A stretch of 64,000 bases of DNA from Paenibacillus phoenicis. GTDB taxonomy: Bacteria > Bacillota > Bacilli > Paenibacillales > Paenibacillaceae. The stretch is taken from NCBI RefSeq assembly GCF_034718895.1, contig NZ_JAYERP010000001.1, positions 1,240,001 to 1,304,000 on the forward strand, read 5' to 3'. Positions 50,775 through 60,004 of the stretch are shown in pieces. A model generated the notes under the pieces. It had not been told where the DNA came from. It worked only from the letters and a program-made list of their open reading frames with translations, and ran no database searches. Position numbers and translations under genes: made by a program. Numbering within the stretch: position 1 is the stretch's first letter; every line of letters starts with the position of its first letter.

Positions 50775-51536
50775 ATGGAATTGACCGCGAAACACTTGGA
50801 GATCAAGATCGGAAAAAGAGAAATCGTCAAAAATGTTTCGATCCACGTCAAAAACAAGCAGTTTGTTGGACTGATCGGCCCCAATGGATGCGGAAAATCG
50901 ACGTTGCTAAAAAGCATCTACAAGAGCTTGGTCCCGCAGAACGGCACCGTTTTTCTGAATGATATGGATGTATTAAAGACTTCAGAAAAAAAGGTGTCGC
51001 AACAATTAGGCGTGGTCGGTCAATTTAATGAGATGCATTTTGATCTAACGGTGCAACAAATGGTGATGTTGGGCCGGACACCCCACAAAAAATTGCTGGA
51101 GTCCGATAAGCAAGAGGATTATGAAATCGTAGAGGAAGCCTTAAGAAGAACGAATCTGCTCGAATACAAAAACCGCAGTTATTTGTCTTTGTCCGGGGGC
51201 GAGAAGCAGAGGGTTATTTTAGCGAGAACCATTGCCCAACAGCCCAAGTTCATGATTTTGGATGAACCTACGAATCACTTGGATATTCGTTATCAGCTAG
51301 AGATCTTAACCTGTGTGAAGTCGCTGCAGATCGGTGTGTTGGCAGCGCTTCACGACTTGGAAATGGCCGCCCATTATTGCGATTACCTATATGCGATCAA
51401 GGACGGCGAGGTTTATGCACACGGAAGACCGGAAGAAGTTCTGACACCGGAAGTTATCGAGTCACTTTATCACATCAGATGCCAGACATATATCAATCCG
51501 ATTACGAACGGATTAAGCTTCGCATATGGAATTTAG
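50775..51536 (+). CDS. Iron-siderophore ABC transporter ATPase, FecE family
   Basis: A 253-residue ATPase: Walker A GPNGCGKSTLL near residue 35, Q-loop, signature LSLSGGEKQRVILAR near 135 and Walker B FMILDEPTNHLD near 157. It begins 3 bases after the permease stop and powers uptake. C-terminal VIESLYHIRCQTYINPIT is typical of the family. Confidence 0.94.
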   Translation: MELTAKHLEIKIGKREIVKNVSIHVKNKQFVGLIGPNGCGKSTLLKSIYKSLVPQNGTVFLNDMDVLKTSEKKVSQQLGVVGQFNEMHFDLTVQQMVMLGRTPHKKLLESDKQEDYEIVEEALRRTNLLEYKNRSYLSLSGGEKQRVILARTIAQQPKFMILDEPTNHLDIRYQLEILTCVKSLQIGVLAALHDLEMAAHYCDYLYAIKDGEVYAHGRPEEVLTPEVIESLYHIRCQTYINPITNGLSFAYGI

Positions 51537-51552
51537 AAGGGGAGAACGAAGG

Positions 51553-52638
51553 ATGAAGAAGAAAATATGGCTTGCTTTAAGTTTAACATTCCTGCTGACA
51601 TTAACGGCTTGCGGAGGGGCAAACACGAGCACAAGCACAAGCAGCGGCACGGCGTCAGCGCAAAATCAAACTGAAAATCAAACTCAAAACCAAGCTCAAA
51701 ATCAAGAAGCAGCTACCAGCCAGTATCCCGTAACGATCGTTAACTACGCGAAAGCGGAAGGCGGTACGGTGTGGGATGAGAAAGAGCAAGTCTTCGACAA
51801 AGCGCCTGAACGGATCATGGCAAATACAAGACCAGCCGCTGAATTGCTGTTGCATTTAGGGTTAGGCGATAAAATTGTTGGGGTCGGAGCAAACTTCGGT
51901 GCACCGGATCCATCGGTGGAAGAGGAATACAACAAACTGAATATTTTGAGCGATGGATACGTTGGGAAGGAAGTTACCCTTGGAACGGATCCGGATCTGG
52001 TCTTTGGGCGCGGCGGTTTATTTGAGAACGCCGATTGGGGTGTCGGCACCGTTGACGTATTAAATGATATGGGCATTAAAACTTATGTTTTAGAGTCTTC
52101 GATTACCGGAGGAACCTATGAATCAGTCTACAAGGATATCGAGAATTTAGGGAAAATCTTTAATGTGCAGGATAAGGCAAATGAATTTATTCAAGAATTA
52201 AAAGCAAGACAAGAAGTCATTAGCTCCAAACTGGCGGGCATTACCGAAGAAAAAACCTTCGCTTTATTATTTATGAGCGATCCAAATGAAGTCAGCGTCT
52301 ATGCCGCCCATGCTGAAACCTTCTTTAACGATGCGTTCCATATGGTGAAGCTTAAGAATGTCTTCGAAAATAATACCAGCGACGAGGTAAGTGTGGAATC
52401 GCTGATCGGGGCCGACCCGGACGTCCTGATCGTCCCGGATTGGAGAACCTATGACGGATCGGATCCCAACACGCTCAAAGAAGCGCTTTATAACAATCCG
52501 AAATTATCCAGCATGAAGGCGATCAAGAACAAACAGATCTACGCGGTCGACTACAACTATATGTTTGGCTATGGCTACAACACGATTGATGGGATGGAGC
52601 AGTTGGCGAAAGAAATGTATCCGGATTTGTTTAAATAA
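51553..52638 (+). CDS. Iron-siderophore substrate-binding lipoprotein, FecB/BtuF-like
   Basis: A 361-residue lipoprotein with lipobox LTLTAC (lipidated C20), then a spacer rich in Ser, Thr, Asn and Gln (NQTENQTQNQAQNQ) that tethers the domain in the wall. The binding lobe has PERIMANTRPAAELLLHLGL and LIGADPDVLIVPDW of the helical-backbone binding proteins. Last gene of the Fur operon. The ligand could be a ferric siderophore or heme; the sequence does not decide. Confidence 0.92.
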   Translation: MKKKIWLALSLTFLLTLTACGGANTSTSTSSGTASAQNQTENQTQNQAQNQEAATSQYPVTIVNYAKAEGGTVWDEKEQVFDKAPERIMANTRPAAELLLHLGLGDKIVGVGANFGAPDPSVEEEYNKLNILSDGYVGKEVTLGTDPDLVFGRGGLFENADWGVGTVDVLNDMGIKTYVLESSITGGTYESVYKDIENLGKIFNVQDKANEFIQELKARQEVISSKLAGITEEKTFALLFMSDPNEVSVYAAHAETFFNDAFHMVKLKNVFENNTSDEVSVESLIGADPDVLIVPDWRTYDGSDPNTLKEALYNNPKLSSMKAIKNKQIYAVDYNYMFGYGYNTIDGMEQLAKEMYPDLFK

Positions 52639-52651
52639 ACGGTGGGATATA

Positions 52652-52693
52652 AAAAAACAAGGCAAACCGCAAAAGCGGATTGCCTTGTTTTTT
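52652..52693 (+). terminator. Bidirectional-looking terminator
   Basis: AACAAGGCAAACCGC pairs with GCGGATTGCCTTGTT around AAAA, with A and T tracts on each side. Ends the iron-importer operon. Confidence 0.9.
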
Positions 52694-52711
52694 GTTAATT
52701 ATTGTAGCTTT

Positions 52712-52926
52712 CTACGCCTCGACGTTATCTAACTGCGCAGCTTTGGCAGCTTGTTTGACATGCATTGTTTTCATAACGAATCGAGCGATCGGTTGGGCGA
52801 GCAACATTTCGATCCAGAAAGCGATGCAGAAGTTTTTAGGCCAATGATAAAAGAACTCCTGGATTGGATCTACACTGATATGACGCTGTCCAACCCAAGA
52901 TCCAATGACCCCTATATGATGACGAC
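52712..52926 (-). pseudogene. Remnant of a DUF2798-like small membrane protein
   Basis: On the minus strand an open frame without start reads FFYHWPKNFCIAFWIEMLLA followed by QPIARFVMKTMHVKQAAK and LDNVEA, ending at TAG (52714-52712). The HWPKNF...AQPIARFVM pattern resembles the second half of DUF2798 membrane proteins. The first membrane helix and start codon are missing or out of frame. Confidence 0.55.
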
Positions 52927-53105
52927 AAAGAAAGCTATTGGATGCTTCCCGGCTATATGAAAGGAATCGAGGAGGGCGGTGGAATCCCTCTCAGGGAGAA
53001 TAGGGGAGCGTCATCAGTCTCAAACCGCTTTTTTCAGGCTAAGGATGCAAGCTGGGCAGATGAGGCATATACATATAGTTAAGTTCATCGGAAAGGGGTG
53101 GCTCC

Positions 53106-53605
53106 ATGAGATTTACGGTGCAATATATCCCTCTTAACAAGCTTAGACCCGGCATCTCTGTTCAACTTACCCAGCGAATCAAGTCGCTTCGAAAGGCCGC
53201 GCAGGATTGCATGCATCTGATGGTTGTCCGCAAAAGCCGGAAGCACGGAGGATACATCATCGTTAGCGGAAATCACCATTACGAATTTTTGAGAAAGCAT
53301 ACGAAAAATACAGTGGCTCCATGCTTGGTGGACCAAGGTAAAACCTCCGAGCGCGTAGAATCGTTGATCCATTATTTTCGCAAACCCAATTTGCCCTATG
53401 AAGTCTGCGTGTTCAACGGGATCGGACATCCGCGAGCAGCTGGTCCATCATCCGTAAATTTTTGCGACAAGAGCCTCGGTTCAAGCAATTATCCCGTACA
53501 CAGCAGCTGAAGGTACTTCGGCTTGCAATCCAATACCGGAAAACGACCATCCAATCGATGAAAGCCAAGGTCGACGGTTACCTTCGAACCAAGAAAACTG
53601 GATAA
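53106..53605 (+). pseudogene. ParB/sulfiredoxin-like protein, frameshifted
   Basis: The first ~105 codons (MRFTVQYIPLNKLRPGISVQ, then LTQRIKSLRKAAQDCMHLMV and GGYIIVSGNHHYEFLRKH) look like a ParB-type N-terminal domain: a promoter-proximal 'PLxxLRPG' strand and the VSGNHHYEFL box. A frameshift near 53415 leads to a nonsense tail, while the other frame continues sensibly with SWSIIRKFLRQEPRFKQLSR, TQQLKVLRLAIQYRK and a TAA at 53603. RBS AAAGGGGTGG precedes the start. One base insertion or deletion would restore it, so it may be recent or an assembly error. Confidence 0.65.
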
Positions 53606-53731
53606 ACCTACCGTGGTGTGCACAGCTAACAAATCGTGTCGTGATTGCGATCCCGAAAGAGGATTTAGTATAATGTTCGTATTCTTTTTAATTCCAAATT
53701 TATCTAATCTTTGAAAAGGCAGGTGTATGCC

Positions 53732-55426
53732 ATGAAATTTAGCGAATACCGATATGAACGGCCCGATGTCCAAGCTTTCCAACAGAGATTTAAGGAGCTT
53801 CTTCAGGCATTTACAAGTGCGGATTCTTATGAAGAGCAAGTCCGGATCATGCGGGAAATCAATCAACTTAGAAGCGGCTTCGATACAATGCAGGAGATCG
53901 CCAGCGTCCGGCATACGATCAATACAAACGACGAGTTTTATAAAGCGGAACAGGACTTCTATGATGAAGTGGGCCCGGTTGTGCAGGAATCGATTACAGA
54001 CTACTACCGGGCTTTAGTTCATTCGAAATTCCGCGGCCAGCTGGAGAAAAAATGGGGACATCAGCTGTTCCGGCTTGCCGAGCTGTCGTTAAAGACGTTT
54101 AGCCCGGACGTCATCGAGGATCTGCAGCGGGAAAACAAACTGACCACGGAATACGCCAAGCTGATCGCCTCCGCAAAAATTCCGTTTGAAGGCGAGGACC
54201 ACAACTTGTCCCAGCTCATACCGTTCCAGCAATCGACGGATCGGGGGGTTCGCAAGCGTGCGGCCGAAGCGGCGTACGGTTTTTTGGCCGAGCATGAAGA
54301 TGAGCTTGACCGGATCTATGACGAGTTGGTCCAAGTGCGGACCAAGATCGCCAAGAAGCTTGGATTCCGCAACTTCGTGGAGCTCGGTTATGCCCGCCTG
54401 TCGCGGACGGATTACGATGCCGAGAAGGTAGCGAACTTCCGAAGCCAGGTTCTCAAGCATATTGTGCCTGTGACCACGAAGCTGAAGGAGCGGCAAAAGC
54501 AGCGGATCGGCGTGGACCAGCTGCTGTACTATGATGAGAGCTTTGCTTTCAAATCCGGAAACGCGGTACCGAAAGGCGATTCCGACTGGGTTGTGAAGAA
54601 CGGGGCGAAGATGTATCGCGAGCTGTCTCGGGAAACGAATGAATTCTTCACCTTCATGACGGAAAATGGATTGATGGATCTCGTGTCCAAACAAGGTAAA
54701 CAGGCTGGCGGGTACTGTACCTTTATCAGCGATTACAAGGCGCCGTTTATTTTCTCAAATTTCAACGGGACGTCCGGCGATATCGATGTGCTGACACATG
54801 AAGCAGGGCATGCATTTCAAATGTATGAAAGCCGGGGCTACGAGGTGCCGGAGTATCAATTCCCGACGCTGGAAGCCTGTGAAATTCATTCGATGAGCAT
54901 GGAATTTTTCACCTGGCCTTGGATGGATTTGTTCTTTGAAGAACAGGCCGATAAATACCGCTTTGATCACTTAGCTAGTGCAGTCATCTTCATTCCTTAC
55001 GGCGTGGCGGTGGATGAATTCCAGCATTACGTCTATGAGCATCCGGAGGCGACGCCGGCGGAACGCAAGCAAGCTTGGCGGGAGATTGAACGCAAGTACG
55101 TGCCTTACCGGAACTATGCGGATAACGCCTATTTGGAACGGGGCGGATACTGGCACAAACAGGGGCATATCTTCAATTCGCCGTTTTATTATATCGATTA
55201 TACCTTGGCACAGATTTGCGCGTTTCAGTTCTGGAAGAAGATGCATGAAGACCGCGAAGCGGCGTGGGCCGACTACTTGCGCTTATGCCAGCAAGGCGGC
55301 AGCCAATCCTTCACGGAGCTGGTCCAAACGTCCGGCTTGATTTCACCGTTTGAAGACGGCTGCGTCACTTCGGTGATCGGAAGCATCGAAGCGTGGCTGG
55401 ACGGGGTGGACGACACCGTACTCTAA
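53732..55426 (+). CDS. M3-family oligoendopeptidase
   Basis: A 564-residue zinc metallopeptidase of the PepF/thimet family that degrades oligopeptides in the cytoplasm. The zinc motif is HEAGH at residues 356-360 with the downstream ligand in TLEACEIHSMSMEFF (about 384). The surrounding FNGTSGDIDVLTHEAGHAF is conserved and the length is usual. ATG 53732 follows AGGCAGGTG. Followed by a terminator. Confidence 0.95.
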   Translation: MKFSEYRYERPDVQAFQQRFKELLQAFTSADSYEEQVRIMREINQLRSGFDTMQEIASVRHTINTNDEFYKAEQDFYDEVGPVVQESITDYYRALVHSKFRGQLEKKWGHQLFRLAELSLKTFSPDVIEDLQRENKLTTEYAKLIASAKIPFEGEDHNLSQLIPFQQSTDRGVRKRAAEAAYGFLAEHEDELDRIYDELVQVRTKIAKKLGFRNFVELGYARLSRTDYDAEKVANFRSQVLKHIVPVTTKLKERQKQRIGVDQLLYYDESFAFKSGNAVPKGDSDWVVKNGAKMYRELSRETNEFFTFMTENGLMDLVSKQGKQAGGYCTFISDYKAPFIFSNFNGTSGDIDVLTHEAGHAFQMYESRGYEVPEYQFPTLEACEIHSMSMEFFTWPWMDLFFEEQADKYRFDHLASAVIFIPYGVAVDEFQHYVYEHPEATPAERKQAWREIERKYVPYRNYADNAYLERGGYWHKQGHIFNSPFYYIDYTLAQICAFQFWKKMHEDREAAWADYLRLCQQGGSQSFTELVQTSGLISPFEDGCVTSVIGSIEAWLDGVDDTVL

Positions 55427-55440
55427 AGCGCAACCGAATT

Positions 55441-55481
55441 AGACGTTTGCAAGAGATTTGAATTGCGGACGTCTTTTTCTT
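55441..55481 (+). terminator. Terminator after the M3 peptidase
   Basis: AGACGTTTGCAA pairs with TTGCGGACGTCT and is followed by TTTTTCTTT. Confidence 0.75.
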
Positions 55482-55529
55482 TGAGAGATAATAAAGAGGA
55501 TCAGACTTCATCGCATGGAGGAATGAACG

Positions 55530-56510
55530 ATGGATTATGTGAAGCTAGGGAATACCGGATTGGACGTCTCGCGAATTTGCCTCGGCTGCATGAGCTTTGG
55601 CGAAGTGGTACCAGGATGGCATTCCTGGGTGCTGAATGAGGATAAGGCCCGCCCAATCATTCAAAGAGCGCTTGAGCTGGGCATCAACTTCTTTGATACA
55701 GCCAACGTCTATGCAGCCGGGACCAGCGAAGCGATCACGGGACGAATTCTTAAAGAGATCGCGAACCGGGACGAAATCGTGCTTGCAACCAAGGTGTGGG
55801 GACGCATGCATCCCGGTCCCAACGGAGCCGGATTATCGCGGAAAGCGATATTGAGCGAAATTGACAAGAGCCTGAAGCGGCTGGGGACCGATTACGTGGA
55901 CCTTTATATCATCCATCGTTGGGATTACAACACGCCTATCGAGGAAACGATGGAGGCGCTGCACGACGTGGTGAAAGCGGGGAAAGCCCGGTATATCGGT
56001 GCTTCTGCAATGTACGCCTGGCAATTCCAGAAGGCCCAGTATGTCGCTGAGAAGAACGGATGGACCCGGTTTGTTTCCATGCAAAACCACTACAACTTGA
56101 TTTATCGGGAAGAGGAGAGGGAGATGCTGCCGCTCTGCAAAGACCAAAACCTCGCCGTAACGCCTTATAGTCCGCTCGCTTCCGGCCGCTTGATTCGCGA
56201 TGCATCGGTCACCACCCATCGCTCGGAAACCGATGCGATTCAAAAATCCAAGTACGATCCCACCGCAGCGGCGGATCGTTTTATTATTGAGCGTGTGGCA
56301 GAAGTGGCGGAGAAACGCGGTGTTCCTCGCGTACATATCGCGCTGGCTTGGCTGTTGCAGAAGGAACAGGTCGCAGCACCCATCGTGGGCGCTACAAAAC
56401 TATCGCATCTGGAAGATGCAGTTGGGGCGTTATCGGTCAAACTCAGCGCGGAGGAAATGGCCTATCTTGAAGAACCATACGTACCGCATCCGGTTGTAGG
56501 GGCGGAGTGA
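55530..56510 (+). CDS. Aldo/keto reductase
   Basis: A 326-residue aldo/keto reductase, type AKR11-like (YghZ/Tas/IolS group). It shows FFDTANVYAAGTSE (catalytic D and Y), the lysine in IVLATKVWG, LYIIHRWDYNTPIEET and the C-terminal PIVGATKLSHLEDA nucleotide-binding segment. RBS ATGGAGGAATG precedes the ATG. Distinct from the reductase at 21149. Substrate unknown. Confidence 0.93.
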   Translation: MDYVKLGNTGLDVSRICLGCMSFGEVVPGWHSWVLNEDKARPIIQRALELGINFFDTANVYAAGTSEAITGRILKEIANRDEIVLATKVWGRMHPGPNGAGLSRKAILSEIDKSLKRLGTDYVDLYIIHRWDYNTPIEETMEALHDVVKAGKARYIGASAMYAWQFQKAQYVAEKNGWTRFVSMQNHYNLIYREEEREMLPLCKDQNLAVTPYSPLASGRLIRDASVTTHRSETDAIQKSKYDPTAAADRFIIERVAEVAEKRGVPRVHIALAWLLQKEQVAAPIVGATKLSHLEDAVGALSVKLSAEEMAYLEEPYVPHPVVGAE

Positions 56511-56532
56511 GGGTTAACTCGTCTGATCATTT

Positions 56533-56822
56533 AGTTTACGCAAGCGATACGCGTTCGGAAAACACCTTCGTGTCATACCCGTAGACATGGGCCAATTCGA
56601 ACAGAAACTTCATTTTAATCGCAATGAATGCCGGAAAATCCACCGCATTCAGCACAAGACCGCCAGCTCCGGTTCCTGCGCCTTCGGCAACCGCGATTTT
56701 TTGATAAAGGCGAAGCAGTTTGTTCGCTTCTTGAGTGTTTGCCAGATTTGCTCATCTGTTTTGGCTGCCGGGCTTATCCTTTCTCCTTTTGCAGGAGGCA
56801 TCTTGCCGGTGACATCAAAATA
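56533..56822 (-). pseudogene. EcsC-family protein remnant
   Basis: Read on the minus strand, a C-terminal fragment AVAEGAGTGAGGLVLNAVDF then PAFIAIKMKFLFELAHVYGY and DTKVFSERVSLA closely follows the EcsC-family pattern. The preceding part (GKMPPAKGERISPAAKTDEQ, IWQTLKKRTN) is in another frame, so a frameshift near 56730 disrupts the gene. The N-terminal half and start are missing. Confidence 0.65.
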
Positions 56823-56937
56823 GAGATAAAAAAAGTGTGAACAAATCTTAAGAAATGAAAGAAAGAGATAATTTATTTTTTCCCTCTGTCGATATAATTC
56901 ATATAATAAATATTTTGTGGAGAGGGAATTAAGTAAA

Positions 56938-57249
56938 ATGGCAGAGCACAAGGGACAAGACAATGAAATCACGTCAAAGGATAAATATTCCACAACCCTA
57001 GAAATCACCTCATTATCTGGGGAGCGAACCTTCCGACAGATCTCCTTCTTTAAAGAAGTCGGACAAGCTCCAAATATGGGAGACTTTATCCAACTCATTA
57101 AAACAGAGCTTGGGGAAGAAGTCGAAATCGAAACTTTACAACCCTATTGGGTGTTTAAAACCGTTCTCGGGCATCCCACGAATATCAAGAATATTCGAGT
57201 CGTAAGAACGATGAAGGATAACACTTTTCAAAAGGTGACTTTGCTTTGA
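56938..57249 (+). CDS. Hypothetical protein, 103 aa
   Basis: Soluble 103-residue protein of unknown function with alternating beta strands (YSTTLEITSLSGERTFRQIS, EVEIETLQPYWVFKTVL) and a helix (MGDFIQLIKTELGEE). No signal peptide or known motif. RBS GGAGAGGG is 8-13 bases before the ATG. It stands alone, with its own terminator, in AT-rich DNA, so it may be acquired. Confidence 0.6.
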   Translation: MAEHKGQDNEITSKDKYSTTLEITSLSGERTFRQISFFKEVGQAPNMGDFIQLIKTELGEEVEIETLQPYWVFKTVLGHPTNIKNIRVVRTMKDNTFQKVTLL

Positions 57250-57265
57250 GATAATGTGATGATTT

Positions 57266-57296
57266 ATAACCCGTGCGTGCACGGGTTATTTTGTTT
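57266..57296 (+). terminator. Rho-independent terminator
   Basis: ATAACCCGTGC and GCACGGGTTAT form an 11-bp stem followed by TTTGTTTTT. Confidence 0.9.
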
Positions 57297-57411
57297 TTAT
57301 AGCCCAAAAACAAGAGCCCTTAAAAATGAGGAGTCAAACATAAGAAATCGAAAGTATCGGTATAATTCAGGCACTTTTATAATGAAATTGGAAGCCGAAG
57401 GTGAGAAGTTC

Positions 57412-59205
57412 ATGAACTCTATTTTGCAACCGATTACAGCACGCCTGCGCAACCTGCGCCTGGTCCACAAATTGTTTATCGGCTATATCCTGCTGATCTG
57501 TATTCCGTTTGCCGTATTTGGATTGATCTTTTATAGACAAATGTACAATAATCAGCTGGATCACTTGAAAAGCGGCAAATCACAGATGTTAGAGCAGGCA
57601 TACCGAAATTTGGAGGTTGATCTGACGAAAATCGAAGCGATGTATGCTCTTTTTCAAAACAACACCAGCCTGACGGAGTATTTGGGAGGATTCAGCGCAA
57701 CCGATTGGGCGGAGGCGTACAGGTACAAGCGGGAGATCAGTCCCACCTTTTCCTTTGCCTACATTTCCAATCAGCTTATCGACAAAATCACCATGTATAA
57801 AGCGAATCCGGATCTTCCGATTCTATCCCCTGAAGTTCAGGATATCGCCAGATTTATGGATTCACCGCAGGCTGCAGACGTCCAGCGGCTTGCTCCTAAC
57901 AAGGGGCTTTGGGCATACGAGAAGTCGGATTCGCCAAACGTGCTGCCCGCGATCCGTTATTTTCACAAGATGTACAATAACAGCTACACTCGTTCCATCG
58001 GCATCTTGCAAATCTCGTTAAACGACGGACTTTTTAAACAGTTCTTCGATGCCCAGCAGAGCCCGGAAGACGCATCGAAGATCGTTGTGGATGACAGCGG
58101 GAATCTGCTGTATGAAGAGCCGGATAACAAGCTGAATGAGCGGGAGAAAAGGGAGATTCTCAAGAAGCTGCCGCAAGCCGGCATGGCTACCTTATTCACA
58201 AAGAATCATCGGTACTTGATAGGTGCAGCGAAAATTGAACGTTTTAACCTGACGGTGGTGAAGGTTTACGATGTGCGGGACGCTTTGGATTTTTGGAAGA
58301 CGACCGGATTTTCGCTTGGTATAGGGATCCTCCTGCTTACCGTGTTATCCTTGGTCTATTTTACGATTGCATCGTCCATTACTTTGCGAATTGTCCGGTT
58401 CTCCCGCCACTTGAGAAGAGTGGAGGATCCTAAGAAAGCCTTATACCCCGGGGAAGGGGGGGCGGATGAAATCGGATTCTTAATTTCTTCCTACAACTTG
58501 ATGATCGGCCGGGTGGATGAATTGACACAGATGGTAGCGCAAACCGAATTGCTCAAGAAGGAAGCGGAGATCAAAATGCTGCAAGCCCAAATCAATCCCC
58601 ATTTCCTGTACAACACGCTGGAAACGATGTGTATGCTGGCTACGCTGAACGATGATCATGAGGTTGCGGACATCGGTCAAAAGCTGGAAAAGCTTCTCAG
58701 GTACAGCTTGTCCAAAACGAAGGACGTCAGCACCTTAGGAGAGGAACTGGAAAACGTTCGACATTATCTGGATATCCATAAAGTGAGGATGGGGGATAAG
58801 CTCCAAATTGATTTTAGGATTGATGAGGAAGCGCTTCAGCTTCCTTGCCCAAGGTTCATTCTCCAGCCGTTAGTTGAAAACAGCCTTCTCCACGGGTTCA
58901 AAAACCTCAGAGGGCCCGCAAACCTGCGGTTGGAAATGATCGAGCAGGCAGCCGGTGTGATGTTAAACATATCTGACAACGGAACAGGTATCCCGGCAGA
59001 GCGGTTGTCTCGCATTCGTGAAGTGTTGGAGGGCGTTTTAGCCGTCAACCAAATCTCTTCTTCCGGTGGAATTGGCTTGCATAACGTGAACGAGCGGCTG
59101 AAAGCTTTTTATGGAAATGAAGCCGGGCTTAAGATACAAAGCATCGAAGGGCAAGGTACGACGATAACGACCTTTCTTGGACATGAAGGAGGACGTCATG
59201 CTTAA
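57412..59205 (+). CDS. YesM-type sensor histidine kinase
   Basis: A 597-residue kinase: membrane helix at about 20-42, an extracellular sensor domain (about 45-290), a second helix (about 295-320), a HAMP linker and a His_kinase domain with the phosphoacceptor H397 in QINPHFLYNTLE, then the ATPase domain with LQPLVENSLLHG, SDNGTGIP and GGIGLHNVNERL. YesM kinases control sugar-polymer uptake genes; the partner regulator overlaps its stop codon. ATG 57412 follows AAGGTGAG; ATG 57382 is an alternative. Confidence 0.93.
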   Translation: MNSILQPITARLRNLRLVHKLFIGYILLICIPFAVFGLIFYRQMYNNQLDHLKSGKSQMLEQAYRNLEVDLTKIEAMYALFQNNTSLTEYLGGFSATDWAEAYRYKREISPTFSFAYISNQLIDKITMYKANPDLPILSPEVQDIARFMDSPQAADVQRLAPNKGLWAYEKSDSPNVLPAIRYFHKMYNNSYTRSIGILQISLNDGLFKQFFDAQQSPEDASKIVVDDSGNLLYEEPDNKLNEREKREILKKLPQAGMATLFTKNHRYLIGAAKIERFNLTVVKVYDVRDALDFWKTTGFSLGIGILLLTVLSLVYFTIASSITLRIVRFSRHLRRVEDPKKALYPGEGGADEIGFLISSYNLMIGRVDELTQMVAQTELLKKEAEIKMLQAQINPHFLYNTLETMCMLATLNDDHEVADIGQKLEKLLRYSLSKTKDVSTLGEELENVRHYLDIHKVRMGDKLQIDFRIDEEALQLPCPRFILQPLVENSLLHGFKNLRGPANLRLEMIEQAAGVMLNISDNGTGIPAERLSRIREVLEGVLAVNQISSSGGIGLHNVNERLKAFYGNEAGLKIQSIEGQGTTITTFLGHEGGRHA

Positions 59206-59959
59206 GCTGATGATCGTGGACGATGAGGCTATTATTGTCAAAGGCATGCAGCATCTGATTCGTAAAATGAAGACGCCATTCACGGATATTGTGGGGGTTA
59301 GCGACAGTGTGGAAGCGTTGCGGATCGCGGAAGAGTTCCAACCGGATCTTCTGATTACAGATATCCAAATGCCGGAGTTGGACGGACTGGATTTGATTCT
59401 GTCGGTTTCGGAGAAACAGGCGGCGGCTCGTTTTGTGATTTTGACTGGCTATGAAACCTTTGAATATGCTCGGAAGGCGATCCGACTTCAGGTCAAAGAT
59501 TATTTGCTGAAACCGGTGGATCACCTGGAGCTGTCCAACCTCTTAACTCGATTGTCGATGGAGATTGTTGAGGAGCGGAACTCGCTGCACGAGGAGAACC
59601 ATAATCAGAAGTCTGCCAAAGATGATAACCCGGAGAGCAATTACAATATCCGGAGGTTTAAGAACTTTATCCAAAGCAACTATATGCGGGATATTTCTCT
59701 CGAAGACGTCGCTGAATACTTGGACCTTCACCCGAGTTACGTATGCAGTCTATTAAAGAAGGAGACGGATCAGACCTTCGTTCAGTATTTGCGGAGCATT
59801 CGGATTGAGAAAGGCAAAGTGCTCCTGAGAGAACTCCCTCATCTTCCGTTAGAGCAAGTGGCAAATGCGATTGGCTATAAGAGCCAGGCTCATTTTTACA
59901 AAGTGTTCAAGCAGGAGAGCGGTGTGACACCAGGAGACTACCGGGCGATGCAACAATAG
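59198..59959 (+). CDS. YesN-type response regulator with AraC DNA-binding domain
   Basis: A 253-residue regulator: receiver domain with VDDE (8-10) and phosphorylation site D55 (LLITDIQMP), a short linker, and an AraC-type double helix-turn-helix (about 150-253, ISLEDVAEYLDLHPSYVCSL, VANAIGYKSQAHFYKVFKQE). It is shorter than usual YesN proteins, which often exceed 350 residues. RBS AAGGAGG lies inside the kinase gene, and the two genes overlap by 8 bases. It probably activates the transporter genes that follow. Confidence 0.93.
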   Translation: MLKLMIVDDEAIIVKGMQHLIRKMKTPFTDIVGVSDSVEALRIAEEFQPDLLITDIQMPELDGLDLILSVSEKQAAARFVILTGYETFEYARKAIRLQVKDYLLKPVDHLELSNLLTRLSMEIVEERNSLHEENHNQKSAKDDNPESNYNIRRFKNFIQSNYMRDISLEDVAEYLDLHPSYVCSLLKKETDQTFVQYLRSIRIEKGKVLLRELPHLPLEQVANAIGYKSQAHFYKVFKQESGVTPGDYRAMQQ

Positions 59960-60004
59960 GACTTCATTGCAAACCGACTTCCAGAACAAAAAAGGGTGAG
60001 GCAT

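Noticed and set aside
56649-57098. Minus-strand frame of 149 codons over the small gene at 56938
   Set aside because: Only its distal end matches the EcsC remnant; the rest is antisense to a plus-strand gene with RBS and terminator.
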